Source: Vannielia litorea
GTDB taxonomy: Bacteria; Pseudomonadota; Alphaproteobacteria; Rhodobacterales; Rhodobacteraceae
Assembly (NCBI RefSeq): GCF_019801175.1
Contig: NZ_JAHVJR010000001.1
Span: forward strand, 992,001 to 1,056,000
Length of the DNA stretch: 64,000 nt
Reading direction: 5' to 3'
Shown here: positions 1 to 8,501 of the stretch, piece after piece
Layout of the letters: every line of letters begins with the position of its first letter
Position numbering within the stretch: the first letter of the stretch is position 1
The notes under the pieces: generated by a model
What the model saw: the letters and a program-made list of their open reading frames with translations, nothing else
What the model was told of the DNA's origin: nothing
Databases searched by the model: none
Position numbers and translations under genes: made by a program

Positions 1-1
1 G

Positions 2-439
2 GTAGAGGCCTCCACCGCGATGACCCTCTGCGTTTTCGACCGCAACGCGCTGTGGGAGTTCTTCCGCTCGCATCCCGAACGGGCGTTTGACGTGACATGG
101 ATCGCCGCCGAAGAAGAACACTTCATGGGCGAGGCTCTGCTCAGCGTGGGTCAGCGAAATGCGGTTGAGGCCATCGCCTGGGCGCTGGTGAAGATGCACC
201 AGCGCGGCGAGGCGCTCGGGCTGACGCGGAATGGCGAGATGCACCTGCCCTACCGGCAGCAGGATCTGGCGGATGCGCTTGGGCTTTCGCTGGTGCACAC
301 CAACAAGAGCCTTGCCAAGCTGCGCGACCGTCAGCTGGCAACATGGCGCAACGGCCGGCTTGCGCTGCATGATATCGAACAGCTGAGGCAGGTTGCCAAG
401 CTCGATGAAGAAGCGCCGCGCGTGCGCCCCTTGATGTAG
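2..439 (+). CDS. Crp/Fnr-family transcriptional regulator (5' partial)
   Basis: The reading frame is open from base 2, so the gene starts upstream of the window and only the C-terminal part is visible. It shows the end of the cNMP-binding-type domain, the long dimerisation helix (around LLSVGQRNAVEAIAWALVKM) and a winged helix-turn-helix with the motif YRQQDLADALGLSLVHTNKS, the recognition helix typical of Crp/Fnr proteins. The effector-binding region is outside the window, so the ligand cannot be judged. It converges with the homogentisate operon, whose last gene ends three bases away, so the two are not co-transcribed. Confidence 0.9.
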   Translation, partial: VEASTAMTLCVFDRNALWEFFRSHPERAFDVTWIAAEEEHFMGEALLSVGQRNAVEAIAWALVKMHQRGEALGLTRNGEMHLPYRQQDLADALGLSLVHTNKSLAKLRDRQLATWRNGRLALHDIEQLRQVAKLDEEAPRVRPLM

Positions 440-442
440 CGT

Positions 443-634
443 TCAGCGCCCGGCCTTGGCCGCCGCCGCAAGAGCCTCGCGCAGCACCTCTCTATCCCCC
501 ACATGATTGGCCAGAAGAAGCACCAGCCGGGCGTTGAACCCCGCGCTGGCCTCTTCGCTAAGGCCGTCATGGGCGGCGATGAGTTCGGCGTAGAAGCCAT
601 CGGGGTCGGGGATGTTGGGGGCGGTGTTGAGCAT
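443..634 (-). CDS. DUF2783 small protein, possible monooxygenase coupling subunit
   Basis: This 63-residue acidic protein resembles the DUF2783 family (motifs DPDGFYAELIAAHDGLS and ANHVGDRE). It has a strong ribosome-binding site (AAGGAG) lying in the end of the preceding monooxygenase gene, with three bases between the two genes, so they are translationally linked. From family knowledge, the 3-hydroxyphenylacetate 6-hydroxylase of Pseudomonas putida U is a flavoprotein (MhaA) plus a coupling protein (MhaB) of about 7 kDa. Size, position and pathway fit MhaB here, but this is inference. No membrane segment or signal peptide is visible. Confidence 0.85.
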   Translation of the reverse strand: MLNTAPNIPDPDGFYAELIAAHDGLSEEASAGFNARLVLLLANHVGDREVLREALAAAAKAGR

Positions 635-637
635 GGG

Positions 638-2248
638 TCACTCCTTGGCCGTGGCGTGGCGGAGGGCGGCGGTGATGGTGGCGGCATCGGCCTCTGCCCA
701 GCGGGTGGCCACGTGCTGGTCGGGCCGGATCAGGTAGAAGGCGTGGCTCGCCTCTCCGAGGTAGCGCTGGTGCAGGGCACTGGCTGGGCCTTCCGATTTG
801 ATTGCGAGCGTTGCGAGGCCATCAGGCAGGTTTTCGGGGACGGCGCAGTCGAGGCAGAGCAGGGTGAAGCCGTTGCCGAGGCGGTTGAGCAGGAAGCCAT
901 CGGGCAAGGGGGCATCGGGGCAGGGCGCGCCGGGGCGGGTCCGCGCAGGCCCACCGGGCAGGGCATCGGCCCCGTTCAGCGGGCCCCCGTCGTAGGTGCA
1001 GGGCACCGAGAGGCGGCCGGAATTGACCAGCGGGCGGGCAAAGGCGTGGTGCTCGGCGAGGTCCAGCACCGCATTGCGGAACATGTGACTGACGGGTGAC
1101 TTGGGTGTGATGAAGTCGGTCGAGCGGGTGGAGTTGAGGATGTTCTCATCGGCCCCATAGCGGCGCTCTTCGCAGTAGGTATCGAGCAGGGCATCGGGGG
1201 CCTCGCCGCGCAGGACCATGCCGAGCTTCCAGCCGAGGTTGTCGGCATCCTGAATCCCCGAGTTCGCCCCGCGCGCGCCGAAGGGGCTGACCTGATGGGC
1301 CGAGTCGCCGGCAAAGATCACCCGGTCATGGCGGAACTTCTTCATCCGGCGGCATTGGAAGGTGTAGATCGAGGTCCAGACGATCTCGTACTCCACATCC
1401 GGCCCGAGCATGGCGTCGAGGCGGCGGCGGACGTTCTCTTCTTTCAGCTCCTCGGCTCGATCCACATCCCAGCCGATCTGAAAATCCACGCGCCACTCGC
1501 CATCGGGCTGCTTGTGCAACAGCGTGGAAGCCCCGGCGCCGTGGGACGGCTCGAACGCGAACCAGCGCTCGGTGGGGAAGGGGGCAGCCATGGTGATATC
1601 GGCGATCAGGAAGCTGTCCTGGAAAACACGGCCTTCGAAATCGAGACCCATGAGCTTGCGGGTGGGCGAACCTGCCCCATCGCTGGCGATGACGTAGTCG
1701 GCCTCGAGCGTATATGGGCCATCGGGCGTGGCGATGTTCAGCGCCACGTGGGTGCCATGCTGGGTGAGCCCGTCGATCCTGTTGCGACCGCGCAGGTCGA
1801 TCTTTGCCCCCTCGGCATTGGCTTCGCGGATGCGCTCGACGAGGAACTTTTCGAAGTAGGGCTGCTGGAGGTTGATGAAGGCCGGAAACTTGTGGCCGTC
1901 CTCCGGCAGGAGATTGAACTCGAATACCTTGCGGTCTTCGTGGAAGACCTTGCCGAGGTTCCAGACCACGCCCTTGGCGAGGGCCTTTTCGCCGAACCCG
2001 TAACGATCGGCGATCTCGAGGCAGCGCTTGGAAAAGCAGATCGCCCGCGAGCCCTGGCCGACGCCTTCATGGTCGTCGAGCAGCACGACCGGCAGCCCCT
2101 GCAGGCCGAGATCCAGCGCGCAGGCCAGCCCGATGGGGCCGCCGCCGATGATGACGACGGGGTGGCGCACCGGCTGGGCCGCGTCCTGGTCGGCGTGTCG
2201 GGCGTAGGGATAGAGCCGGTGGGCGAGGGGGTAGCGGTCTTGGATCAT
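638..2248 (-). CDS. FAD-dependent aromatic monooxygenase (MhaA/PHBH-like)
   Basis: A 536-residue flavin monooxygenase of the p-hydroxybenzoate hydroxylase superfamily. The N-terminal FAD fold VVIIGGGPIGLACALDLGL and the second FAD motif GDSAHQVSPFGARGANSGIQDADN are both visible, with a thioredoxin-like C-terminal segment as in phenol hydroxylase relatives. The ATG at 2248 was chosen because GGAGGAG lies just upstream; the frame stays open further 5' but would overlap the previous gene. It sits in the homogentisate operon and would feed the pathway by ring-hydroxylating a phenolic acid, 3-hydroxyphenylacetate being the best guess. The substrate cannot be read from sequence. Confidence 0.9.
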   Translation of the reverse strand: MIQDRYPLAHRLYPYARHADQDAAQPVRHPVVIIGGGPIGLACALDLGLQGLPVVLLDDHEGVGQGSRAICFSKRCLEIADRYGFGEKALAKGVVWNLGKVFHEDRKVFEFNLLPEDGHKFPAFINLQQPYFEKFLVERIREANAEGAKIDLRGRNRIDGLTQHGTHVALNIATPDGPYTLEADYVIASDGAGSPTRKLMGLDFEGRVFQDSFLIADITMAAPFPTERWFAFEPSHGAGASTLLHKQPDGEWRVDFQIGWDVDRAEELKEENVRRRLDAMLGPDVEYEIVWTSIYTFQCRRMKKFRHDRVIFAGDSAHQVSPFGARGANSGIQDADNLGWKLGMVLRGEAPDALLDTYCEERRYGADENILNSTRSTDFITPKSPVSHMFRNAVLDLAEHHAFARPLVNSGRLSVPCTYDGGPLNGADALPGGPARTRPGAPCPDAPLPDGFLLNRLGNGFTLLCLDCAVPENLPDGLATLAIKSEGPASALHQRYLGEASHAFYLIRPDQHVATRWAEADAATITAALRHATAKE

Positions 2249-2324
2249 GGTCTCCTCCATGCCCGGAACGGATGCGCTATGGCTGCGCATCCGGTGGGCG
2301 GTCTTTGCGTGGCGCCGGGACGGC

Positions 2325-3275
2325 TTAGCCTTGCAGTGCGTCCCACATCTCCTTGTCGCGCTCGGCGGTCCAGATGCGGGGCGTGTCGATGCCTTGGGCC
2401 TCGTCGAAGGCGCGGGCAACGTTGAAGGGCAGGCAGTGCTCGTAGATCGCGTAATCGGCGAACTTGGGGTCGCAGGCGGCGCGTACGGCGTCCCATGCCT
2501 CCTTCAACGTGCCGCCCCGGGCGGCGACCTTTGCGGCGGGGGCGTAGGTGGAGGCGACGAAATCGCGAGTGCTCTCGATGGCGGCGTTCACCATCTCGGA
2601 GCCGATCAGCGCATCGCCCCGGCCCGGTGCGATGGCGTCGAGGTCGTAGGCCTTGATCGCGTCGAGCGTTGTGCTCCAATCGGCAAAGTGGCCGTCGCCG
2701 CAGTAGCAGGCGGAGTAATATTCAACGATGTCACCTGTGAACATGACGTTTTGGTCGGGCACGTGGATCACGATATCGCCCGCCGTATGGGCGCGGCCAA
2801 GCTGCATCAGGTCGACCCGGCGGTTGCCGAGAAACACGCTCATGCGGCCGGTAAAGGTGGTGGTGGGCCAGGTCAGGCCGGGGATGCTCTCATGCCCCTC
2901 GAAGAGTCGGGGGAAACGGTCAAACTCGCTGTCCCAATCCTCCTGCCCGCGTTCGGCGACCATGCTGCGGGCCTTGTCGGACATGATGATCTGATCCGCG
3001 CCGAAGGCCGAGGCCCCGAGCACGCGGACGGCGTGATAGTGGGTCAGCACAACGTGGCTGATCGGCTTGTCGGTCACGGAGCGGACGCAGTCGATCACCT
3101 TGTTTGCAAGGCGCGGCGTGGCCTGCGCCTCGACGATCATCACGCTCTCGTCGCCGATGATGACGCCCGAGTTCGGGTCACCCTCGGCGGTGAAGGCGTA
3201 GAGGCCCTCTCCGACTTCGGTGAAGCTGATGGTCTTTTCGGTCATGTCTCCGGCGGAGGCGAAGGCTTTGGCCAT
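2325..3275 (-). CDS. MBL-fold hydrolase with degenerate metal motif
   Basis: A 316-residue metallo-beta-lactamase-fold protein. Later family landmarks are intact (GRAHTAGD and FTGDIVE), but the canonical HxHxDH metal motif reads HYHAVR here, so the Asp and third His are replaced by Val and Arg. The frame is clean, so this is not a frameshift. It may bind a single metal or act differently from standard hydrolases. A ribosome-binding site (AAAGGAAA) precedes the ATG. It lies between fahA and the flavin monooxygenase in one operon, suggesting a role in aromatic acid catabolism, for example ester or thioester hydrolysis; the function is not known. Confidence 0.88.
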   Translation of the reverse strand: MAKAFASAGDMTEKTISFTEVGEGLYAFTAEGDPNSGVIIGDESVMIVEAQATPRLANKVIDCVRSVTDKPISHVVLTHYHAVRVLGASAFGADQIIMSDKARSMVAERGQEDWDSEFDRFPRLFEGHESIPGLTWPTTTFTGRMSVFLGNRRVDLMQLGRAHTAGDIVIHVPDQNVMFTGDIVEYYSACYCGDGHFADWSTTLDAIKAYDLDAIAPGRGDALIGSEMVNAAIESTRDFVASTYAPAAKVAARGGTLKEAWDAVRAACDPKFADYAIYEHCLPFNVARAFDEAQGIDTPRIWTAERDKEMWDALQG

Positions 3276-3353
3276 GGTGCGTTTCCTTTGTCGTCATGCC
3301 GGAGGGGTGAGCCTCCGGCGGGATGTTCATGGTGAGAGGTGAGGCGGCAGCGC

Positions 3354-4610
3354 TCAGGGGTATTTGACAGCGGGCAGGATCGTGCCGCTGCACGCGCCGA
3401 AGCCGATGCGATAGCCGTCGCCCTGGGCGTGGCCCTCCAGTGTGAGCGTGTCGCCATCTTCGATGAAGGTGCGGGTCTCGCCGGTGTCGAGGGTCACAGG
3501 CTCTTTGCCGCCCCATGTGACCTCGAGCAGCGAGCCGTAGGCGGATTTGTCGGCGCCCGAGATGGTGCCCGAGCCGAGCAGGTCGCCCGCGTTCATCGCG
3601 CAGCCGGAGGTGCTGTGATGGGCAAGCTGCTGAGCGGCGGAGTAATACATCTCGCTGTAGTTGGTGTTGGAGAACACGGTGGCACGTGCCGCGCCTTCGG
3701 GCTGGATCGCGGCGGAGAGCTTGATGTCGAAGAGGCCGGGGCGCGGCTCTTCGAGGTAGGGCAGCAGCGGCTTTTCGCGCTCCGGCGTGGAAGTGCGGAA
3801 GGGCTCCAGCGCGGCGGTGGTCACGATCCACGGGCTGATCGAGGTGGCGAAGGCCTTGGCCTGGAACGGGCCGAGGGGCTGATACTCCCACGCTTGAATG
3901 TCGCGGGCGGACCAGTCGTTGAGCAGCACGTAACCGAAAATCATTTGCTCGGCCTCGGCCACGGTGACGGGCTGACCCATCTCCGAGGAGGTGCCGACGA
4001 CGGCGCCCATTTCAAGCTCGATATCGAGGCGTTTGCAGGGGCCGAAGCTGGGAAGCTCGGCATCGGGTGCCTTGGTCTGGCCGTTGGGGCGATGCACCGG
4101 CGAGCCGGAGACGACCACGGTGGAGGCGCGGCCATTGTAGCCGATGGGGATGTGGAGCCAGTTGGGCGGCAGGGCGTTTTCGGCCCCGCGGAACATCGTG
4201 CCCACATTCGTGGCGTGCTGCCGGCCTGCGTAGAAGTCAGTGTATTCGGACACGAGGAAGGGCATGTGCAGCTCGGCCTCGGCCATTGGCACCAGCAAGG
4301 GCTGGACGGCGGCGGCCTTGGCAGAGCCCTCGGAGAGCAGCTCGGTGAGGCTGGCGCGCAGCTCGCCCCAGGCTTTGGGGCCGAGTTCCATCACCTCGTT
4401 CCAGAACGGCACGTCAAACACAGGCACATCGGCGAGGGTGACGAGGCCGGCCTCTTCGGCGGCTTCCATGTCGAGGATCATGTCACCGATGGCGACGCCG
4501 CAACGCGGCTCTTCCTCGCCCAAGGAGAAGACGCCGTAAGGCAGGTTGTTGAGCGGGAAGGGGTGGTTTTCGGCGTTGGCCGAAGTGACCCAGGAGGTCA
4601 TCAGGGGCAA
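3354..4610 (-). CDS. fahA: Fumarylacetoacetase
   Basis: The 418-residue protein matches fumarylacetoacetate hydrolase along its length, with a small N-terminal SH3-like domain and a C-terminal catalytic domain (DWSARDIQAWEYQPLGPF, and GSGTISG near the end). It hydrolyses fumarylacetoacetate to fumarate and acetoacetate, the last step of tyrosine/homogentisate breakdown in the cytoplasm. The start is uncertain: a TTG at 4610 has AAAGGA six bases upstream, whereas the in-frame ATG at 4601 is badly spaced from it. No maleylacetoacetate isomerase gene is present in this cluster. Confidence 0.95.
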   Translation of the reverse strand: MPLMTSWVTSANAENHPFPLNNLPYGVFSLGEEEPRCGVAIGDMILDMEAAEEAGLVTLADVPVFDVPFWNEVMELGPKAWGELRASLTELLSEGSAKAAAVQPLLVPMAEAELHMPFLVSEYTDFYAGRQHATNVGTMFRGAENALPPNWLHIPIGYNGRASTVVVSGSPVHRPNGQTKAPDAELPSFGPCKRLDIELEMGAVVGTSSEMGQPVTVAEAEQMIFGYVLLNDWSARDIQAWEYQPLGPFQAKAFATSISPWIVTTAALEPFRTSTPEREKPLLPYLEEPRPGLFDIKLSAAIQPEGAARATVFSNTNYSEMYYSAAQQLAHHSTSGCAMNAGDLLGSGTISGADKSAYGSLLEVTWGGKEPVTLDTGETRTFIEDGDTLTLEGHAQGDGYRIGFGACSGTILPAVKYP

Positions 4611-4646
4611 GGGGTATCCTTTCGTTCGCGCGTTTGTCTTGGAGGC

Positions 4647-4832
4647 TCAGGCGCCGCCGCCACCGCCATCACCGCTACTGCCGTCGCCGCCGATGGTCCA
4701 GAAGCCGCCGCCGGAGCCGGCGCGCTTGCTGTGCGGGATCTCGCTCTTGCCCATGCGGGACAGGAGCCAGCCGAGCAGTGACAGGAAGACGATGGCCGCG
4801 ATGGCCAGAATGATGGCGGCGACCTTGGTCAT
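4647..4832 (-). CDS. Small single-pass membrane protein
   Basis: A 61-residue protein whose first 25 residues form one hydrophobic helix (AAIILAIAAIVFLSLLGWLL), followed by a basic stretch and a Gly/Ser-rich tail. Its ATG overlaps the hmgA stop codon in an ATGA arrangement, which supports translation coupled to hmgA. No family is recognised. The location between hmgA and fahA suggests co-expression with the homogentisate pathway but not a specific role. Confidence 0.7.
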   Translation of the reverse strand: MTKVAAIILAIAAIVFLSLLGWLLSRMGKSEIPHSKRAGSGGGFWTIGGDGSSGDGGGGGA

Positions 4833-6184
4833 TTCTTGCCGGGGGTGCCGTCGAACTTTTTCTCCAGCGTTTCCCAGCAGTCGATGTAGTTGTCTTGCAG
4901 GGGTGCCTCGTTTGCAGCGAAGGCCGTGAGGTGCTGGGGGAAGCGGGTTTCGAACATGAAGCTCATGGTGTTGTCGAGCTTGTGGGGCTTCAGCTCGGCG
5001 TTGGAGGCACCCTCGAAAGCGTCACGGTCGGGGCCGTGGGGGAGCATCATGTTGTGCAGGCTCATGCCGCCGGGGATGAAGCCCTGCGGCTTGGCATCGT
5101 ACTGGCCGTAGATGTTGCCCATCAGCTCGGACATGATGTTCTTGTGATACCACGGCGGGCGGAAGGTGTTTTCAGCCACCATCCAGCGCTCGCGGAAGAG
5201 GACGAAGTCGATGTTCGCCGTGCCCGGTACGCCGGAGGGGGCGGTGAGGACGGTGAAGATCGACGGGTCGGGGTGATCGAAGAGGATCGCGCCGACCGGG
5301 CAGTAAGTGCTCAGGTCGTATTTGTAGGGCGCGTAGTTGCCATGCCACGCGACCACGTCGAGCGGGCTTTGCGCGATTTTCGTTTCATGGAACTGGCCGC
5401 ACCACTTGATGGTGAGGGTCGAGGGCACCTCGCGGTCCTCGAAGGCGGCCACGGGGGCCTTGAAATCACGAGGGTTGGCGAGGCAGTTGGCGCCGATCGG
5501 GCCACGGCCGGGTAGCTCGAACTTCTGACCGTAATTCTCGCAGACGAAGCCGCGCGCCGGGCCTTCAAGCACCTCGACGCGGTAGACAAGGCCGCGGGGG
5601 ATGATGGCGATCTCCTGCGGGGCAAGGTCGATCACGCCGAGCTCGGTGGCGAAGCGCAGCTTGCCCTCTTGCGGAACAACCAGCAACTCACTGTCGGCGC
5701 TGTAGAAATAGGCATCTTCCATCGAGGCGGTCACGAGATAGATGTGGCTCGCCATGCCGACTTGGGTGTTCACATCGCCGGCCGTGGTCATGGTGCGCAT
5801 ACCGGTGAGCCAGGTCAGCTTTTCCTCAGTATGCGGGACCGGATCCCAGCGGTATTGGCCGAGGCTGGTGACGTTATCCACGACGTTGGGGGCCGAGACC
5901 CAATAGGGCAGGTCGATCCGCTCATACCGGTGCGAGTGCTTCACGGAGGGCCTGATCCGGTAGGTCCATGTGCGTTCGGGCGGATCGGCGGTGAAGGCTG
6001 TGCCGGAGAGCTGCTCGCCGTAGAGGCCGTAGTTGCACTTCTGCGGCGAGTTCATGCCCTGCGGCAGCGCGCCGGGGAGGGCCTCGGTCTCGAAGTCGTT
6101 GGCAAAGCCGGGCATGTAGCCGGGGGTGGTGCCGATGTGGCTGGGGGCCTGTGTCAGACCCGCAGGCTTGGATTGGTCGTTCAT
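4829..6184 (-). CDS. hmgA: Homogentisate 1,2-dioxygenase
   Basis: A 451-residue cupin-type, non-haem iron dioxygenase that opens the ring of homogentisate to maleylacetoacetate. Family motifs include PGYMPGFANDFETEA, VVAWHGNYAPYKYDL, the iron-site stretch FRPPWYHKNIMSE and the C-terminal GGMSLHNMMLPHGPD. The ATG at 6184 follows AGGAGGA by six bases and gives the usual family length; the longer frame to 6235 runs into the regulatory region. It is the first gene of a six-gene operon and is divergent from a MarR-type regulator, its probable controller. Confidence 0.97.
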   Translation of the reverse strand: MNDQSKPAGLTQAPSHIGTTPGYMPGFANDFETEALPGALPQGMNSPQKCNYGLYGEQLSGTAFTADPPERTWTYRIRPSVKHSHRYERIDLPYWVSAPNVVDNVTSLGQYRWDPVPHTEEKLTWLTGMRTMTTAGDVNTQVGMASHIYLVTASMEDAYFYSADSELLVVPQEGKLRFATELGVIDLAPQEIAIIPRGLVYRVEVLEGPARGFVCENYGQKFELPGRGPIGANCLANPRDFKAPVAAFEDREVPSTLTIKWCGQFHETKIAQSPLDVVAWHGNYAPYKYDLSTYCPVGAILFDHPDPSIFTVLTAPSGVPGTANIDFVLFRERWMVAENTFRPPWYHKNIMSELMGNIYGQYDAKPQGFIPGGMSLHNMMLPHGPDRDAFEGASNAELKPHKLDNTMSFMFETRFPQHLTAFAANEAPLQDNYIDCWETLEKKFDGTPGKK

Positions 6185-6213
6185 GGCGCGTCCTCCTGTT
6201 GCGGCGGTGATAA

Positions 6214-6231
6214 TAGTTGAAAATGTAACTA
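6214..6231. promoter_or_regulatory. Putative MarR operator between hmgA and marR
   Basis: The hmgA/marR intergenic region contains the inverted repeat TAGTT-N8-AACTA. It is 30 bases upstream of the hmgA start and 21 bases upstream of the MarR start, the position expected for a shared operator. Five-base perfect arms are suggestive only. Confidence 0.4.
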
Positions 6232-6251
6232 ACAAGGGGCATTACACGGGT

Positions 6252-6674
6252 ATGAACTTTGATCTGACAAGTTTTCTTCCTTACCTGCTGAATCAGGCGG
6301 CGGAGGCGGCGAGCCTTGATTTTCAACGCGAATACAAAGCTCGTTACGGGATGCTGCGCACCGAATGGCGGGTGCTGTTTCACCTTGGGCGCTATGGCGA
6401 CATGAGCGCGCGGGACATCGTGGAGCGAGCGATGATTCACAAAACCAAGGTGAGTCGGGCCGTGGCCGCGCTGGAAGGGCGGCGGTTTTTGACACGCAAG
6501 AGCGTGGAGGAAGACCGGCGGCGGGAGGTGCTCTCGCTCACCCCGGCGGGGCGGGAGGCCTTTGCCGAACTGACGGCCTTGGCGGAGAAGCATGACGTAG
6601 CACTGATGGAGGGTGTGTCCGCCGAGGACGCCGCCGTGGTGCGGCGGGTGCTGCGGGGGATCGCGGGGCTGTAG
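6252..6674 (+). CDS. MarR-family transcriptional regulator of the homogentisate operon
   Basis: A 140-residue MarR protein with the winged helix: MLRTEWRVLFHLGRYGDMSARDIVE, then IHKTKVSRAVAALEGRRFLTR, then a wing EEDRRREVLSLTPAG. The ATG at 6252 was chosen because the longer frame would read through the hmgA promoter region. Divergent orientation and the TAGTT-N8-AACTA site suggest that it represses hmgA until a pathway intermediate, perhaps homogentisate, releases it. That regulatory role is inferred from position. Confidence 0.9.
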   Translation: MNFDLTSFLPYLLNQAAEAASLDFQREYKARYGMLRTEWRVLFHLGRYGDMSARDIVERAMIHKTKVSRAVAALEGRRFLTRKSVEEDRRREVLSLTPAGREAFAELTALAEKHDVALMEGVSAEDAAVVRRVLRGIAGL

Positions 6675-6734
6675 GGCGGGGCTAGGCCCGCCGTTTGATT
6701 TGCCTGTGGTGCGAGGGGCGGGACAGGTGCCGAC

Positions 6735-8126
6735 CTATGTGTGTTTCGCTGCCAGGGGCTGATGGGCCTTGGCGTATTCGCCCAGCTTTTCAGCGACTTG
6801 CGGCGCGGGTGGAGCAGAGCGGCGGGTGGCGAGGTCGATATGCAGCAGGAGCTGGGTGCAGGTGGCGGAGAGGGTCTCTCCGACGAACATCTCGTGATGC
6901 ATCCGTAGCTTCTTGCCCTCGGCCATGAGCACCGTGGTGCGGACCTCGCAGGCGTCGCCCGCGTGGCATTCGGCTAGATAGCGGATGTGGTTGTCGACGG
7001 TGAACCATGTGGCGCCCTGCGCGCCGGGGCTTTCGGGGCCCATGCCGATGGCAACGAGGATGGTATCGCCCGCGTCTGACCAAAGCTGGCCATAGCGGCT
7101 TTCGTTCATGTGGCCGTTGTAGTCGGTCCAGTCCACGGGGATGGTGCGCCGCAGGGTGACGAGGGGCTCCGGGCCGGGCGGAGGCGGCGGGGGCGTGAGG
7201 GATTTGTCGTGCGTGTTCAGCAGCTTGCCCGCACCGGCGTCGCGCTGTTTGAGGGCGCGGAGGAGGGCGACGAGGTTGGCGTCGCGCAGGGTGGTCAGCT
7301 CGGCGGTGGTGAGGTGGCCCGATTGCGCATCGGATTGCGCGGCGATCTTTTGCACCAGCGCGTCATTGAGGTCGGGCACGTCGGTGAGGTGACTCCAGGG
7401 CCATTTGAGCGCGGGGCCGAACTGGGCGAGGAACTGGGCAAAGCCGCCATCGCCGCCGCCGAGGCGGTAGGTCTCGAACAGGCCCATCTGCGCCCACCGC
7501 AGGCCGAAGCCCATGCGGATGGCCTCGTCGATCTGCTCGGTGGTGGCGATGCCATCGTTGACCAGCCAGAGCGCCTCGCGCCAGACCGATTCGAGCAGGC
7601 GATCGGCGATGTGGCCGTCGATTTCTGCCGTGATCTCAAGCGGATACATGCCGATACCGCGCAACAGTTCGGCGGCTTGGGCGGTGTCTTGCCCGACCAG
7701 CTCGACCAGCGGGATCAGGTAGACCGGGTTGAACGGGTGGGCGACGATCACCAGGCCCGCGCCGCCGTTGAGCGCGGTGGGGGTGAAGCCTGAGGTGGAG
7801 GAGGCGAGCACCGCATCCGATGCGGCATGCTCCAGCACTTTGCCCCAGATTTCATGTTTCAGATCAAGGCGTTCCGGGGCGCTCTCCTGCACCCATATGG
7901 CGCCTTTCACCGCCTCTTCCAGCGTGCCGAAGCTCAGCGTGCCCTCGGGCGGCAGGGCGACTTCTGAAAGCATCGGCAGGCTGCGGCGGGCGGCATCAAG
8001 CGTAGCTGTCAGCCGTTCCTCGGCGCCGGGGGCCGGGTCGTGCACCGCAACATCCCAGCCTGCGAGCAGAAAGCGGGCGGCCCATCCGGCGCCGATGACG
8101 CCTGTGCCAAGGATCGCCGCCTTCAT
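6735..8126 (-). CDS. lcdH: L-carnitine dehydrogenase-thioesterase fusion
   Basis: A 463-residue two-part enzyme. Residues 1-300 are a 3-hydroxyacyl-CoA-dehydrogenase-type protein with an NAD fold (LGTGVIGAGWAARFLL) and the active-site stretch AHPFNPVYLIPLVE. A run of prolines at about 312-317 links it to a hotdog thioesterase (residues 325-455, motif DWTDYNGHMNESRY). The first half oxidises L-carnitine to 3-dehydrocarnitine and the second would hydrolyse betainyl-CoA. Such fusions are known in rhizobia, while pseudomonads carry separate cdhA and cdhB. The ATG at 8126 overlaps the preceding stop (ATGA). The BKACE gene just upstream completes the route. Confidence 0.92.
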   Translation of the reverse strand: MKAAILGTGVIGAGWAARFLLAGWDVAVHDPAPGAEERLTATLDAARRSLPMLSEVALPPEGTLSFGTLEEAVKGAIWVQESAPERLDLKHEIWGKVLEHAASDAVLASSTSGFTPTALNGGAGLVIVAHPFNPVYLIPLVELVGQDTAQAAELLRGIGMYPLEITAEIDGHIADRLLESVWREALWLVNDGIATTEQIDEAIRMGFGLRWAQMGLFETYRLGGGDGGFAQFLAQFGPALKWPWSHLTDVPDLNDALVQKIAAQSDAQSGHLTTAELTTLRDANLVALLRALKQRDAGAGKLLNTHDKSLTPPPPPPGPEPLVTLRRTIPVDWTDYNGHMNESRYGQLWSDAGDTILVAIGMGPESPGAQGATWFTVDNHIRYLAECHAGDACEVRTTVLMAEGKKLRMHHEMFVGETLSATCTQLLLHIDLATRRSAPPAPQVAEKLGEYAKAHQPLAAKHT

Positions 8127-8470
8127 TGGCACTTGGTGAAGTGGGTCATGAACCCTTCGTCCCACCAGAACAGCGTGGTGCCGTTCTCGACCATAAGGAT
8201 CAGGTCGTTCTCGTATTCCTCCCCTTCGCCCGTGCAGGCCATGTTCACATCCCAAGCGTCCCCGGCAGCAAGGGGGGTGGCTGAGATGATGTCACACCCG
8301 TTTTCGTAGCCGCGAAACTCGGTGTCCGCGAGGTAGATCGGCGCCTCGGGCACCTCGCCGTTAGTGTTGGTGCACCAGGCCGGGTCGGCGGCCCAATAGC
8401 CGGCCCAGGGCGGGATCTCGGCGGCGGCGGGTGTGGCAAAGAGCAAAAGCGCGAAAGCAATGCGTTTCAT
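8123..8470 (-). CDS. Small secreted cysteine-containing protein of unknown function
   Basis: A 115-residue protein with a clear signal peptide (MKRIAFALLLFATPAAAE, cleavage after AAA) and four cysteines in the mature part, consistent with disulfides in the periplasm. It is embedded between the BKACE gene and the carnitine dehydrogenase and overlaps the latter by four bases, so it is probably co-transcribed with them. No family is recognised. The context suggests a link to carnitine use, but the sequence alone does not show one. Confidence 0.75.
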   Translation of the reverse strand: MKRIAFALLLFATPAAAEIPPWAGYWAADPAWCTNTNGEVPEAPIYLADTEFRGYENGCDIISATPLAAGDAWDVNMACTGEGEEYENDLILMVENGTTLFWWDEGFMTHFTKCQ

Positions 8471-8501
8471 CTGGTTATCTCCTTAAAAGTTAAATTTCTG
8501 C

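Noticed and set aside
1295..2425. Long plus-strand open frame opposite the flavin monooxygenase
   Set aside because: The minus-strand gene has full FAD motifs and a ribosome-binding site; the plus frame has neither family motifs nor a start signal.
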